Source: Phoronis australis
Lineage: Eukaryota; Phoronida; Phoronidae
DNA length: 49,101 nt
Assembly (NCBI GenBank): GCA_002633005.1
Contig: NMRA01000170.1
Location: 663,629 to 712,729, forward strand
Direction of reading: 5' to 3'
Numbering within the stretch: the stretch's first letter is position 1; each line of letters starts with the position of its first letter. The notes under the pieces were generated by a model, which saw only the letters and a program-made list of their open reading frames with translations, ran no database searches and had not been told where the DNA came from. Below are positions 38,271 to 49,101 of the stretch, in pieces. Position numbers and translations under genes: made by a program.

Positions 38271-38799
38271 TTCCACTAACAGTGGAATAGTTGTGTTACC
38301 ATTTGAGCTCAGTTTACTATTACAACATCTGCAACACTGCAAACAAACAAGGTGTCAATTGGCAATCCTGCTTTCCATCAAAGCCTCAAACCCAATCAAA
38401 AATTATTCAAGTGATGTCAGACAATCACTGGGTCAATAAAAGCAGACAGAGTGTTACATAAGAGGCTAATTAGAGCTTGATCAGTACTAGCTCATGTAAG
38501 TATAAACAAGATACACTAAGCATACTCTCAAATCATCTGGCTAATTTAGGAAAAGAGGATTAGTCTTGTTGTACAGGCATTAATAGCTGTATTCATAATT
38601 GACAAATAACTGCTAACACAATGTTAAAATTCAATACATACCAGATAAAACAAAATGAAAGTGCGCTGAGGATCGACACTTGGCAAAATCGAATAAAAAT
38701 TTAAGGTGAGAAACAAAGAACATCAAAAAATGCGAACGCGACGCCTATTACACCAATGTAGAGTAATAATGATAAACGATTATAGGACAAATTGTATTG

Positions 38800-39070
38800 A
38801 AGAATCAGTCAGTAAATGACAGTTATCAAATCAGAAGTCTTTGAATAACTCGAGAACATTAAGCCATAGCGAAAAATCAAACATCCATCATAGATAGCCC
38901 ATAAGGAGATCTATTTACAAACCAAATGTGAAGTGATTCGATCAAAAGATCGTGAATCTAGAGCTCCTCAAACATATTTAAAAAATCGGGCATCACAGCA
39001 CCATCTTGCATTCAATTTCGTCCCAAAACAAAAGACCTCGGGCTATTGGCTAGACAAATACTGTTCGTAA
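38800..39070. repeat. left member of a diverged repeat pair flanking MITE copy 2
   Basis: It shares with 39780-40080 the ordered blocks AATAACTCGAG, a TCC/CCATAAGG-type middle, CACAGCACCATCTTG and ATTTCNNCNNAACAA. The spacing is similar, but identity is low between blocks. Family unknown. Confidence 0.5.
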
Positions 39071-39145
39071 AAATCAGAAGAAAAGTGAGATCTAACATAA
39101 AAGTGCATACCGGGTAAGTCAATAAAAGGCAGTAAATCTTGAATA

Positions 39146-39719
39146 CAGGCCTTTATGCAGCGTACGTCCTGGGCATCCAAATGTACGCCCTAACATTAAT
39201 CTGGACGCCCTGGCAAGGACGCCCAATGTATCATTTGGATGCCCATTGTCAATAGGAACATTTCAAGTTTGGACTCACACATTGTAATGAATACTAGGAA
39301 GCCTCTGAAGGCTCACAGTGGGGGCTCTTTTTTCAAAGCAGGAAGAAATATACAGAGTATACAGTGTATATACAAAGTTGCTATGCTCACACTTGGTTGA
39401 TAGCATTGTCAAAGTCTTGGTCTACACCAATTTTTTTATTAAAAATGCTCACTATATGCATTGTTGCTATTTTGACACTTGATTGACAGCATTGTTAAAG
39501 TCTTGGTCTAGCCATTTTTTTAGTAAAAATGCTCACCATAGAAGGCTGTTTTATAAACTTAGATGTAAAAACCTTGATCTATGCATTTTTTGTAAAAAAA
39601 TCTGCGTGTTTGGGGGTATTGCTGGGGGTGGGGATTTACGCGTCGGAATCATGGACGCCCTGGAATATTGGGAACCCCATTTTGGACACCCTATTTTCAA
39701 AATCCTGGATAAAGGCCTG
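39146..39719. mobile_element. hAT-type MITE, copy 2 (574 bp)
   Basis: The ends are CAGGCCTTTATGCAG and CTGGATAAAGGCCTG. The 8-bp target duplication is CTTGAATA (39138-39145) and CTCGAATA (39720-39727), with one mismatch. It is homologous to 13673-14147. It is longer mainly because a segment of about 95 bp (GTTGCTATN.. to ..AAAATGCTCAC) is tandemly duplicated inside it at about 39376-39540. No transposase frame. Confidence 0.88.
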
Positions 39720-39779
39720 CTCGAATATCACGAAAACAATAAGTTGCAGCTAGAAATGTACTTCACTGTGCTCATAGTG

Positions 39780-40080
39780 AAAAGAACTATCCACATACCA
39801 GATTTCAGACTGATCCATCAAAGAATACCAAAGATTGGCACAAAAACTTATTAACTGAAGAGCAGTCATCTGACAGACTCCAATAACTCGAGAGGGGTAA
39901 GTCCAAGAGAAAAAAGCACACTTCCGATATTCCACGAAATGACCTATCCACAGGAAAAAAATCAGAAAAATCCCACCAGCAAGAGCTCTGCAACAAAAAA
40001 GGGAAAAATATAGCTGCCACAGCACCATCTTGTATCCGATTTCAACAAACAACGATAAGCTTAAGCTATTCATGGTGTTT
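39780..40080. repeat. right member of the diverged repeat pair flanking MITE copy 2
   Basis: Counterpart of 38800-39070; it carries CCAATAACTCGAGAG and CACAGCACCATCTTGTATCC in the same order and orientation. Confidence 0.5.
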
Positions 40081-42478
40081 GCGTAAAATCTACCCTAACT
40101 TGATAAGAAATGCAACCCGTAGTATTCAAAAAAAGATTCTAACAAATAACAACTTTTATGACAAAGGGACTTGCGAAAACGTCATTTCACTAAGTACTAA
40201 CCTACAAACGCTGATAAAAGAGGGCCACCTGCGGCAGTCAAGAAATCAGTGCATTACAGAAAGTTTCATGAGCCACTGGTAAGCGCATACTCCAACAAAG
40301 ATTATGATTAGACGACACTTTTTTCAGTTCAGCAAAATGAGGTTCACTGGACAAGACAATCAAAATTGTATGAGCTGCATTGAACTTTGTGACGGCATAC
40401 AGATAACAGAAGATTTCATGAAACAGGAAATAAGTCAAAGATTGCAACTATTTTTCCTGCCACTCACGGCTGGCTTAATAAATTCATCTACAGAATGCTG
40501 GCAACATTTTTGTTCCAATAATTACTTGTGTTTATTCATGGAAGAGTTCACATACAGGATTTCATTAAACTTTATATCACTTGTGTTTACCTATAAGCAA
40601 CTCAAATATACAAAATTGACTTCTGTGCACCACTGCCACAACTATTGCAGCGTCACCAGCACAGAGTGCATGATGGTTAAAACAAGATTGACCCAACACT
40701 GATCCAATACCAGTGTTTTCAACGTGTATTAAAATTTGACTCTTATCGGAGGTGATTGTGGAGCCAGCTCAGGAGTTGGGGGCTTCATAACATTCAAGGT
40801 GATATCTAAAGCACTATTCCTCATTGTTCAACTTTGAAATAACAATGAAGGCGTTGAAGACCACGGACTAAAGGAGACAGCCTGGATTCATTGGATCAGG
40901 AAGAGTGTGATGAATCTGCAGCAGCTGTACAGTACTAATAGTGAGTGGAAGGGCAATTGCTCTTTAGCCATCTGATGCCTGAGTTTTGATTTATGAGATC
41001 CAAGCTTCCAGACTTGAGTGGGACAAGGTGATTTTCATAAGACTATGTACGTAGTTCCTCTGTGTCAAGCATAGTAATGTTTGCAGGCATCAGAATAACA
41101 ATGACCTTTACTGAATATATGACTGTTTACTGTAAAATTAATCTAGCCTGTCTACAAGGTAAAATTATTTATTAGCCCAAGCAGTAGTCTTACCTTCCTG
41201 GCTAGGGTCCTCTTTCCCAGAACATGTATAGAAAATAGAACCTTGATGTTTTTCTGCCACTTAAGATAATTTACAGTTTTGATGGAGCAAACTGACTCAA
41301 CTGACCCGCTGCATCTTATTTACAGTTTCCACATGACTTGACCCACTATCATACTAGGGAGAACATATGAGGACTTGCAACAAACAGTTTATTTTACTTT
41401 CAACTAAAGTTGAAAAATCTCTTCAGCATAACTCAAATGCATTCAATAAGGACAGAGTTTAATCTAATTTCTACGCCTGTGTCAATAAAGAAGAGAAAAT
41501 CCTTTTTATGGAAATTCCGCCAGTGCGGAACAAGTCTGGAAATTTTTGACAGTCAGGCAGAGCACCAAGCCCTTAAACATAAAGTCTCCCTTGTTCAAAG
41601 GTAAAAAAGTGTTCACTGATTTAATTGTGGGACCTCGGAGAATCAAATTTTTCAGGACTCATTTTCACTAGTCCAGCCGGACAACTAATATCCTGGTCGA
41701 GACTAACTTAAATAGTGAATAGAATTTAGGCAAGTGATGACGATTTTCTACATTTTTAGATTCTATACCCACTTGCCCGGCCGGGCAACTGATTCCCAGG
41801 CCCCACATGCCTGGCGTTGAAATCTACTTGCACCAGTTAATCGAGCAACCATTTATGTCGAGTCATCTCCGAGTCAAAGTTAGTCACCTTAAATAAAAAA
41901 AGCAATGCAGGTGGCCTGATGTCATTTGCGGTGCATCAGACGTGTGCAGGCCTCATGGTTGGGCCCATTGCACAAAACACCCGAGCTAAAGCACGAGAGC
42001 CCCATTATGGTTCTTCGTGAAACAAGTTTTCAAGTCTGCCAGTCTCCTTTAAGAAAACGGACAAACATTTCCATTTGTTGTCATGCACTATATGTTGTAG
42101 GCATGTAACAGTGCTATCCAGAAGGTTGCTCTTTAGCCTATAAAAAGCTGGGCAAGACTCTACCAGTCACCTTAACTAGGATGGCGTTTTAATTTCAATG
42201 GGTCTTAACTTCACAATTAATTATATTTAATAACCCAAATAGACAAGTTGCCTGGATATTTTTACACCACTCGTGCCTTGGGCATGACGTCATGCCGATT
42301 TGAGCAACTGAGCAAAGGAGTATTTGTTCCAGCTGGGAAGAGATAAAGACATCAATCGCCAAGTGGTTCCGAACTAAAACGCCTCCGAAGCAGGCCACTA
42401 ACTGTACCATGACATCTCTTTAAATTAAGTGCTAAAGCCAGTTTGGGCTAGCACCATAAAACCACAATCTCACCAGTT
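40081..42478. other. non-coding stretch, nothing recognised
   Basis: A 132-codon + strand frame (40304-40702) and a few 60-70 codon frames are present, but none resembles a family or sits in a splice context. CCCGGCCGGGCAACTGATTCC-like and CCAGCCGGACAACTAATATCC-like segments near 41670-41790 are direct relatives and may be a small old repeat. Confidence 0.4.
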
Positions 42479-42479
42479 C

Positions 42480-43444
42480 CATAGGCGGATTTAGGGGGGG
42501 CCCAGGGGGCCCGGGCCCCCCCCCTTGGCTGCCGCAAAAAAATAAAACAGCAAGAGTGTAGGGAAATGTTGAGTTTATTAATTAACCCCGGTAATTAAAA
42601 TTATACGGGTGAAAAAAGATTTCAATGCGTGCAGTTTTAGTGTTGGGGGGGGGGTGCATTCGTAACGGAACTATGGCTAAGTATAGGCTCTCCCGCGATA
42701 TCCCAAGCGACCGGCAGTGGCGCTGCGCACTACGACTCCTTTTCCGTCGTCTGCTCCACTGTGCAATGAAGAAAATTTACTTCATTTTTTAAAGAAAATG
42801 GAACCTGAGTGACGATGAAAAAACAGAAGCTGCTGGTAAGATGTGAATTTTAATCAAAGCCTTAGTGAATCACTCAGAAACTCGCAATACGCTCTTTGTC
42901 CAACCTTATCTTAGGACGATTTCCAAATCAATCCCGTCATTATTGCCAACACGAAAAACGGATTTGGTCTTTTGGGCATTTGAAAACTATTTTAAATACG
43001 ACAAATTTGTTAAGAATTGATGGCACAAAATATAAAACATGTAATAAGCATTACAAAAAGAAGTAGGTTTCGCACGCAAACGCTGTGGACCATAAACAAG
43101 TAGTTCTCTTAGTGTACGATTAGTAGTTAAATTGTGGTGGTGTAGTGGTAATGCACGCGCGCTTCAACCGCTAGGTTGTGAGTTCGAATCTTTGGAACTT
43201 GCCTGGTTGACATGTTCTCCTTTTTTTGCCTCCTTTTCTTGGATAATACTTTAGGAATCAAGGAAAATGCTTGATTTTTAGAGGTAAAAACAAAAAAAAT
43301 CCTGTGTGGGAGGGGTGTTCGCCCACCTCCCGACCTCCCCCCATTCGGTGCTATGCGCATCTACAATTGTGGTTCACTTTGCGCAAATGCTTACAGCCGG
43401 ACAAAATGTTGGCCCCCCCTTGTGATATCCTAGATCCGCCACTG
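42480..43444. mobile_element. CGGATYTAGG-ended non-autonomous DNA element (about 960 bp)
   Basis: The left end is AGGCGGATTTAGGGGGGGCC. The right end, on the opposite strand, is AGTGGCGGATCTAGGATATC. So the termini are inverted repeats of the widespread GGCGGATCYAGG type, which resembles hAT termini. The flanks AGTTCCAT (left) and AGTTCATT (right) could be an imperfect 8-bp target duplication. The left end contains a perfect G/C palindrome (GGGGGCCCGGGCCCCC). No transposase frame. A tRNA-like segment lies at 43131-43205. Confidence 0.7.
43131..43205 (+). repeat. tRNA-like segment (SINE head or tRNA pseudogene)
   Basis: A box TGGTGTAGTGG at 43138-43148 and B box GAGTTCGAATC at 43180-43190 are spaced as in a tRNA gene. 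The predicted acceptor and T stems do not pair fully and no CCA-adjacent discriminator or T-run terminator is clear. This suggests a tRNA-derived repeat within the transposon-like element and not a working tRNA. Confidence 0.6.
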
Positions 43445-43557
43445 AGTTCATTGGGAGCGATTTATAAACTTCAAGTTGTTCCGAAAAAGCAAGCCTTAAA
43501 TAAGGCAATTTCATCGCCTGCGCTGTGGATGCCACAGTGTCATACACGTGATAGTAT

Positions 43558-43725
43558 ACACCCATAAATTTACTCATTTCAAAATACACCGAATAACATC
43601 AAAAGAAAAACCTGCTTATGTAGTGGACAGTTAAAATTAACACATACCATGACTCTGGAGACAATTTTGTGAATATGGTTTTAACATATCCATGAAAATC
43701 TGTCGATGTTCACTCGAGCTTCCAT
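43558..43725 (-). repeat. inverted relative of the left part of the 1.3 kb repeat
   Basis: On the - strand it reads GAACATCGACAGATTTTCAT, AATTGTCTCCAGAGTCA and GATGTTATTCGGTGTATTTT then GAAATGAGTAA. This is the same order as 45067-45200 and 46785-46920 on the + strand. It belongs to the foldback repeat complex. Confidence 0.75.
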
Positions 43726-43859
43726 CGACGGGTGCCATTTTGGGGAAGTTAAAGAAAATCACGCCAGTTCATGAACAAAAAGTCCAGGGGATATAAATCT
43801 TACTAATTCCATCAGATATCTTCACTTGCTACTTTTTGATAGTGTAAGCCGCCAACTCA

Positions 43860-44500
43860 TGCGCTCCCCTCAGCCTTGCATGATGTCAATTGAAATACTG
43901 GTTAATGCTCACAGTGAAAAAGTTAACAGTGACCAAAAAGTGTAATTGGAATTCACAAATTCTTCACCAAAGACACCTTAATTCCAGAAGACATGCTTCA
44001 TCGAGAATATGCATAAAACCAGAAAGGATTGCTGAAGAAAGTAAGCACCTTCTTAAGTGACAAATTTAAGTAGAAACTGTATTTTTTATGAGATGAAAAC
44101 TTCTTATTCGGTGAGTGGGTTTGGCTTATCCCTAGGCAGCACGTTACAAAAGTCCCTAGGCTGGCTATACAGTGTCTGCAATACTCCCCATCACTTTCTG
44201 TACTAATTTCATCCCATGTATTTTAAATGGGCGGTACGCCAAATCTGCTTCCCAAATAAGAGGTTTTCACCCCGTCAAAAATACATATTACACTTCAAAT
44301 TGTGACTTAAAAATTGGCTTATTCTTCAGCAATCCTTTCTGATTCTACACATAACTTCGATGAAGCATATGTCTAAGGACATTGAGGAAGAATTATAACC
44401 CCACTTTTTTGGTCACCACAGACACTTTCACCATCTGCGATAACCTCGGAGAATTTCAATTGACGTCACACGAGTTACGCAAGGACAAGTGCAAGACTGA
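43860..44500. repeat. large imperfect palindrome (arms about 270-290 bp)
   Basis: The left arm, about 43860-44130, and the right arm, about 44215-44500, are inverted copies. Shared blocks include ATGTCAATTGAAAT, GTGACCAAAAA, ATGCTTCATCGA, CAGAAAGGATTGCTGAAGAA and GATGAAAACTTCTTATT. About 85 bp separates the arms. This is the structure of a foldback element or of two opposed long terminal inverted repeats. Confidence 0.85.
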
Positions 44501-44620
44501 ATGAAGCACGTGACCTGGCACGTGACACTTGCAAAATGTAGCATAGGAAGATATCTAGTGGAATTTGCAAGATTTGAGTCCCTTGAGGCTTTTTATTCAT
44601 CAACAGGCATGGTTTCGCGA

Positions 44621-44994
44621 GACAGTGGAGCTCCTATAGGTGCTTCATATGTCGGAACCTTTTTGGCAAATTATGCCTCGCACTGACTAAATATGAAAGT
44701 CACGTTGTTATAAATACCTTTTGCGCATAGAGGGACTCCTTAGGAGGCCATTGATTTATTTACTTCCTTCCAACTCAAACAAATAACCCTGTTATCAAAC
44801 TTTTTCTTCGAGCAGTCCCTCGTACAGTTCCCAAAATCGGTAACTCACCATTTTTAACAGTGCGCCCGGCAGGTGGTATGTATGTCATATCACCTGGCGT
44901 GCGCATCTAGTGAAAATGGCGAGTTTTAGTCAGTGCGAGGCATAATTCGCTGAAAAGCTTCAGGAGTATGAAGTGCCTATAGGAGCTCCACTGT
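44621..44994. repeat. second palindrome (arms about 66 bp)
   Basis: The arms, 44621-44688 and 44930-44994, carry CAGTGGAGCTCCTATAGG and its complement, then ATTATGCCTCGCACTGACT and its complement. A loop of about 240 bp contains further short inverted segments around the CACCTGGCGTGCGC region. Confidence 0.85.
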
Positions 44995-45025
44995 CAACTG
45001 GCGGTGCCGGCGGGTAGAGACAGTG

Positions 45026-46353
45026 GTCACTGTCTAGATTTCGCATAAGTTCCTCAACATGGCACTCAGTGAGTGAACAGATTTTTATGGATGCTCAAAT
45101 TATGTAGACTAATTGTCTCCAGAGCCAAGGTATATATGAGTGCTCCATTGGATGTTATTTGCTGTATTTTGAGATGAGTAACTTTTTATGGAGGTGCACT
45201 ATCGACTCTGTACGCCTGCGTCATAGAATTATCAGAGCGATGACGATGTAATTGTAGCAATGTAGGCCTAATTGCCTGGCCTACCGCCCGTTTGAAATGA
45301 CACAGAATGAAATTAATACAGAGACAACGAGAAGTGTTGTAGCCCCTAGACATCCGACCGAAGGGCTACGTGTAGCCTAACCTCAAGTCAGCTAGCTAAA
45401 ACTGGTGAACCGATTTACTTACTTTACATCCAACTGGAAATTTTACAACCAGAGCAGTCGCTTGACCTTGTTTTGGACGAACCGGAAGTAGTGACCAAAA
45501 CAGGTTGTCGAAGAATTCTATTTTCGTCGCCCTTAACGTATACTCGGAAACTTGGCTCTCATATTATGTTATTTAAAATCAAACCAAGTGAAAGTGCTTG
45601 CATATACACAAAAAAAATTGATTAAGTTATTTGCTTACTATACAACTGACACTTTCAGAATATGAAACTACGGTTACGTTCCATAAACGCAAGAACGTCA
45701 CGAGTTAATGTGATCACTTGTTTCTTTTGTAAGACATGACGATATCTCGCGAAGTGTTACGTGAGTTTGATTTTTGTGAGGTCTTTGCGTACACGGAACG
45801 CACGCATATTACGAGAAGAGGTTTCAGTCATTCTGCGTTGAAGACTCCAGCATGTACTAAAAAGCAACAGTTGAGTATTGTCGCATGATGCTTATTGTTT
45901 GTAGCACGGATTTCGATGAAAATAAGTAAGCCATTTTCCTGACCGATCCGTTGGCGATGCGGAAAAATCCACATGCCGACGGGGTGGCCCATCGAAGTCG
46001 AACTGGCTGTAGAGTGTAGAGTGTAGTTTTAGTAAAATTTAGTAGGCACCTCCACGAAAAGTTACTCATCTCAAAATGCAACGAATAACATCGAATGAGA
46101 CATGTGCATATACACCACTGTTGGTGATCACAAGAAACAATCTTTGATAAGTTGGAGCATGTTCATGCGACTGCACTTCTGCGACTACGGTTTGTAGATC
46201 TTCACCTTAGCTTAGCAATTGCAGCTAATGTTTCACTAGTATTTTTGTGTATCCCGGTATTATGTATGGGTTGTAGCGTAGTTACATTATCTTTTTGTTG
46301 TGTATATACTCAAATTTTCTTTTTGTGGCTCCTGTAGTGATGGGTAATGTACA
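45026..46353. repeat. 1.3 kb direct repeat, copy A
   Basis: It is very similar along its whole length to 46747-48050, with scattered substitutions and short indels. It contains an internal inverted pair of about 47-50 bp (45151-45200 against 46046-46092, core TTTTGAGATGAGTAACTTTT). This marks an element end to end, close to 950 bp, within the larger unit. No working reading frame: the frame that is open for 115 codons in copy B is broken here. Confidence 0.93.
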
Positions 46354-46746
46354 NAATTGTTATTTTATGAAAATTCGAAATCGCAAAATTGTACGTAGTG
46401 ACTTCTCTTTGTCGGCTGTGTTGACTTTAAGGTCAACATCTTCGCACAGGAACGTCTAATCGAAATGGTTTTTTTGGCAAATTATTCATCATAAAAAGTT
46501 CTTTAAAATGATGTATTACATGTCTATTTACGTTTCTTAGTTTTGAAATAATAATATTTTGAACTCGCAGATTCGATTTGACAGAATTTTTACCAAAAAT
46601 TTTGACACGAAAATGACATTTTCTCCGGAACCATAAGTCCAATTTAAAAAATTTTACTATCGTTATTTTAGTCTCGAAAAGAGCTTTCTAATGATGTATA
46701 TTACATGCACATTTTCTAAAATTTTTGAAAAATGCTGTCCTCCCTA

Positions 46747-48050
46747 GTCACTGTCTAGGTTTCGCATAAGTTCCTTAACATGGCACTATGTGAGTGAACA
46801 GATTTTTATGGATGCTCAAATTATGTAGACTAATTGTCTCCAGAGCCAAGGTATGAGTGTTCCATTGGATGTTATTTGCTGTATTTTGAGATGAGTAACT
46901 TTTTATGGAGGTGCACTATCGACTCTGTACGCCTGCGTCACAGAATTATCAGGGCGATGACGGTGTAGCTTCGATTGTATTTGTAGGCCTAATTGCCTGG
47001 CCTACCGCCCGTTTGAAATGACACAGAATGAAATTAATACAGAGACAACGAGAACTGTTGTAGCCCCTAGACATCCGGCCGAGGGGCTACGTGTAGCCTA
47101 ACCTAAAGTCAGCTAGCTAAAACAGGTGAACCGATTTACTTACTTTACATCCAACTGGAAATTTTACAACCAAAGCAGTCGCTTGACCTTGTTTTGGACG
47201 AAGCGGAAGTAGTGCCCAAAACAGGTTGTCGAAGAATTCTATTTTCGTCGCCCTAAACGAATACTCGGAAACTTGGCTCTCCTATTATGTTATTTAAAAT
47301 CAAACCAAGTGAAAGTGCTTGCACATACACAAAAATTTGATTAAGTTATTCGCTTACTATACAACTGACACTTTCAGAATATGAAACTACGGTTACGTTC
47401 CGTAAACGCAAGAACGTCACGAGTAAAGATAATGTGATCACTTGTTTCTTTTGTAAAACATAACGATATCTCGCGAAGTGTTACGTGAGTTTGATTTTTG
47501 TGAGGTCTTTGTGTACACGGAACGCACGCATACTACGAGAAGAGATTTCTGTCATTCTGCGTTGAAGGCTTCAGCATGTACTAAAAAGCAGGCTCCAGCA
47601 GTTGAGTATTGTCGCATGATGCTTATTGTTTATAGCACGGATCTCGATGAAAATAAGTTAGCCATTTTCCTGACTGATCCGTTGGCGATGCGGAAAAATT
47701 CACATGCCGACGGGGTGGCCCATCGAAGTCTGGCTGTAGTTTTAGTTGGCACCTCCACAAAAGGTTATACTCATCTCGTAATGAAACGTATAACATCGAA
47801 TGTGCATATACACCACTGTTGGTGATCACAAGAAACAATCTTTGATAAATTGGAGCATGTTCATGCGACTGCACTTCTGCAACTATTGTAGATCTTCACC
47901 TTAGCAATTGCAGTTAATGTTTCACCAGTATTTTTGTGTATCCCGGTATAATGTATGGGTTGTGTAGCGTAGTTTCATTATCTTTTTGTTGTGTATATAT
48001 ATATACTCAAATTTTCTTTTTGTGGCACCTGCAGTGATGGGTAATGTACA
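46747..48050. repeat. 1.3 kb direct repeat, copy B
   Basis: Second copy, offset from copy A by about 1721 bp, with an unrelated AT-rich spacer of about 390 bp between them. It has the same internal inverted pair (about 46868-46918 and 47748-47798). The 115-codon + frame at 47478-47825 has no recognisable family and ends inside the inverted arm. I treat it as chance. Confidence 0.93.
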
Positions 48051-48189
48051 TTACTTATCGTAATAAGCATTTATATATATATATTTTTTTTTTTTTCTCA
48101 AAATTGTTTCTTCTGCAGTTTTGTTCATAGCATTATGTTGCGTACTTTTAGCTTCTTAGCAGTGTAGACAATTAATTAGTCAACGTAAT

Positions 48190-48510
48190 CGCAACATGTC
48201 CATGAAAATCTGTTGCGGTTCACTTAAGTTTCCCTCACCGATGTACTCAGCTCAAGTAAACTGTTTTAAGGTTGGTTTACTGACTACCCTTACCCAGTGC
48301 CGTTTTGAGGAAGTCTGGTGAAATCACGCCTGTTGATGAACAAAAAGGCCAAGTGACACAAATACCTTGCAAATGCCACTAGATATTTTCCTGCTAGGTC
48401 ACATGCTTTGCTGTCTCGCGCTTGTCCTTGCCTAACTGCGTGACATCAATTTATACTTTGCAGTTATCTTGCACGGGTAAAAAGTTGAGAACAACCAAAA
48501 AAGTGGAATT
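48190..48510. repeat. direct relative of 43680-43975 closing the repeat complex
   Basis: It shares ACATGTCCATGAAAATCTGT, TTGAGGAAGT..AAATCACGCC, TGATGAACAAAAAG and CAACCAAAAAAGTGGAATT in the same order and orientation as the segment left of the first palindrome. The whole 43.56-48.5 kb block is thus made of rearranged copies of one repeat family. Confidence 0.75.
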
Positions 48511-49101
48511 CTGCGCCAAAGGATCTTTATTTAAAGGATACCAAATGCACTAATTTTTAGCCTATTTTACAAATATTAAAAATGACTTTCCCATCCAGTT
48601 CTCTGAAACAAAATAATTATTTGTTGCACTATTGACAACCTTCAAACGTTTATATCAAGATGTAATGGAAACTGCTTACTAATACAAAGTCTACTAAACG
48701 GGCAAACGTGACCTACGCGTTAGGTACGTGAGTCGCAGGACACTGAACTAAGGGATAGCTGACTAACCAAGAACCATAATATCTAATATGTGACACAGTG
48801 TGAGCTTTTAGTTGAATGCTGCTTTTATCATACAAGTGGGACGCCTTTGATGCAATATGTAGTTATTGAAATTCTGTTCATCAAATCTTCTGTGCTCTCA
48901 TTACAAGAGAGTGCAAATGTAAAAAGTCCCCTATGGGGAAGTGTCACCGTAACATTACGCTCGTAGTAAAGAGCATATCTATCAATTAATTATTAAGCAT
49001 TAAATTATACTGATGATTTAATTCTTTAGAAAGTATTTAGTAAAGTAAGTAAGTAAAATGTTTCGATGTTGGTAAAAAACAGGAAAACAAACGTTAATGC
49101 T
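48511..49101. other. right end of the window, nothing recognised
   Basis: AT-rich sequence without exons, RNA genes or clear repeat ends. Confidence 0.5.

Noticed and set aside
40304-40702. 132-codon open frame on +
   Set aside because: No domain recognised and it lies in sequence with no splice structure; length is within chance for AT-moderate non-coding DNA of this extent.
43131-43205. Functional tRNA gene
   Set aside because: A and B boxes are present but the stems do not pair well and it lies inside a transposon-like element.

Overview
This is a window of animal nuclear DNA, AT-rich and dominated by introns and repeats. Split genes with GT-AG introns, two metazoan gene families, microsatellites, MITEs and a decayed LINE all point that way. 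The thymosin beta has one domain, unlike the multi-repeat forms of insects and nematodes. The iRhom is compact at 743 residues. Both suggest a marine invertebrate, possibly a non-vertebrate deuterostome or a lophotrochozoan, but the sequence does not settle the phylum. Two genes can be supported. They converge, with a spacer of about 5 kb between their predicted poly(A) sites. Gene 1 (+ strand, 6526-7101) is a thymosin beta of 41 residues in two coding exons; a non-coding first exon probably lies upstream. Gene 2 (- strand, ATG at 35471, stop at 12351) is an inactive rhomboid (iRhom, RHBDF1/2 family). I rebuilt it from 14 coding exons whose splice sites and phases all agree, and it is complete from ATG to stop. 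It keeps the rhomboid fold signatures but has Ala where the catalytic Ser would be. Layout: 1-6.5 kb is non-coding with a GT microsatellite and a short duplication. 6.5-7.35 kb is the thymosin gene. 7.35-12.23 kb is the intergenic spacer. 12.25-35.49 kb is the iRhom gene. Its introns hold several minisatellites, a hAT-type MITE, a long-inverted-repeat element carrying a dead LINE fragment, a 1.4 kb TA-flanked non-autonomous DNA element, and two clusters of a diffuse intronic repeat. 35.5-49.1 kb lies upstream of the iRhom start codon and must contain its unseen 5' UTR exon(s) and promoter unless these lie outside. It holds a 56-bp minisatellite, a second copy of the hAT MITE, a CGGATYTAGG-ended element with a tRNA-like segment inside, and a 5 kb complex of foldback and tandemly duplicated repeats (43.56-48.5 kb). 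I found no new multi-gene system. The points most worth following are: a minisatellite that has copied the splice donor of iRhom exon 7 and offers an in-frame 15-residue extension; a second intronic repeat that has copied the acceptor end of exon 3; the MITE pair with 8-bp target duplications; and the palindromic complex near the right end.
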